Source: Rhizobium esperanzae
Lineage (GTDB): Bacteria; Pseudomonadota; Alphaproteobacteria; Rhizobiales; Rhizobiaceae
Assembly: GCF_002204185.1 (NCBI RefSeq)
Contig: NZ_MXPU01000006.1
Span: forward strand, 280,901 to 344,900
DNA length: 64,000 bases
Direction of reading: 5' to 3'
The translations under genes were made by a program, and so were the position numbers. The notes below the pieces were generated by a model. That model was given only the letters and a program-made list of their open reading frames with translations. It was not told where the DNA came from and did no database searches. Position 1 is the stretch's first letter, and each line of letters opens with the position of its first letter. Below, piece after piece: positions 63,908 through 64,000 of the stretch.

Positions 63908-64000
63908 TTTTAAGCAGGCTCGCCGCCGTGCGGTGGGCTTTGAGATGGGTCGCGTCGATCATGATGCGCTCCGGCTTCGGCCCCTCGCCGGCGAGCCCGG
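63864..64000 (-). CDS. IS5-family transposase orfA, C-terminal part
   Basis: Enters the window from the right ('IMIDATHLKAHRTAASLLKKG', with the first catalytic Asp) and ends at 63864. At AAAGGGG (63909-63903, zero-frame codons AAG GGG) the X-XXY-YYZ slippery heptamer would move ribosomes by -1 into orfB. Partial because of the window edge. Confidence 0.65.
   Translation of the reverse strand, partial: GLAGEGPKPERIMIDATHLKAHRTAASLLKKGMFPVVLGEPRAG

Larger units (their letters stand above)
63459..64000 (-). mobile_element. IS5-family (IS427-like) insertion sequence, partial
   Basis: One end is near 63459 (GGCTAGGCTCAGGACTCA just before the transposase 3' end); the other is outside the window. 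The strand is that of the transposase. Two overlapping frames joined by a slippery site are typical of the IS427 group of IS5. It occupies the side where thuR would be expected. The exact end and target duplication cannot be fixed without the other end. Confidence 0.7.

Overview
The window is high-GC, gene-dense DNA typical of a Rhizobium/Agrobacterium-type alphaproteobacterium. Seven complete ABC importers, rhizobial-type ectoine (ehu/eut) and trehalose (thu) loci and an IS5-family end all fit that assignment. It could be chromosomal or lie on a large plasmid; no rRNA, tRNA, replication origin or CRISPR array was seen. Most genes are on the minus strand in tight, often overlapping operons.

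Layout. 1-7.5 kb: a cut glycerophosphodiesterase gene, then a minus-strand operon of binding protein, MalF- and MalG-type permeases, ATPase, glycerophosphodiesterase, LacI regulator and inositol-monophosphatase-like enzyme. Together these suggest uptake and breakdown of a glycerophosphodiester, possibly glycerophosphoinositol. 7.7-11.3 kb: YbaK-type deacylase, Tim44-like protein, 2-hydroxyacid dehydrogenase, HupE/UreJ. 11.4-18.7 kb: a sugar ABC operon ending in a Gfo/Idh/MocA-aldo/keto reductase fusion, with a divergent AraC regulator. 18.7-25.6 kb: VOC protein, acetyltransferase, two Gfo/Idh/MocA enzymes, an FAH-family enzyme and methylmalonyl-CoA mutase. 25.7-28.3 kb: metQNI. 28.6-31.0 kb: Fsr-like MFS exporter, XRE regulator and a small ORF. 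31.1-31.5 kb: a palindromic mosaic repeat. 31.4-38.4 kb: two polar amino-acid ABC systems, one headed by a GntR regulator. 39.2-42.2 kb: TetR regulator and a chemoreceptor.

42.3-56.6 kb is a complete ectoine/5-hydroxyectoine locus. The minus strand carries enuR and then ehuABCD-eutABCDE. The plus strand carries asnC (doeX), an aldehyde dehydrogenase (doeC), an aminotransferase (doeD) and an extra zinc-type (MDR) oxidoreductase. Ectoine is imported by EhuABCD, opened and deacetylated by EutD/EutE, and carried through diaminobutyrate and aspartate semialdehyde to aspartate by DoeD/DoeC. EutABC probably handle the hydroxylated form.

57.1-63.3 kb is the thuEFGKAB trehalose-type operon. A perfect LacI-type operator lies upstream, but the expected regulator thuR is not there; an IS5-family element (63.46 kb to the window end) occupies that side. 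A window-wide pattern is that all seven binding-protein genes are followed, before the next gene, by a perfect inverted repeat able to form an mRNA hairpin. This suggests a common way of raising binding-protein expression over the membrane components.
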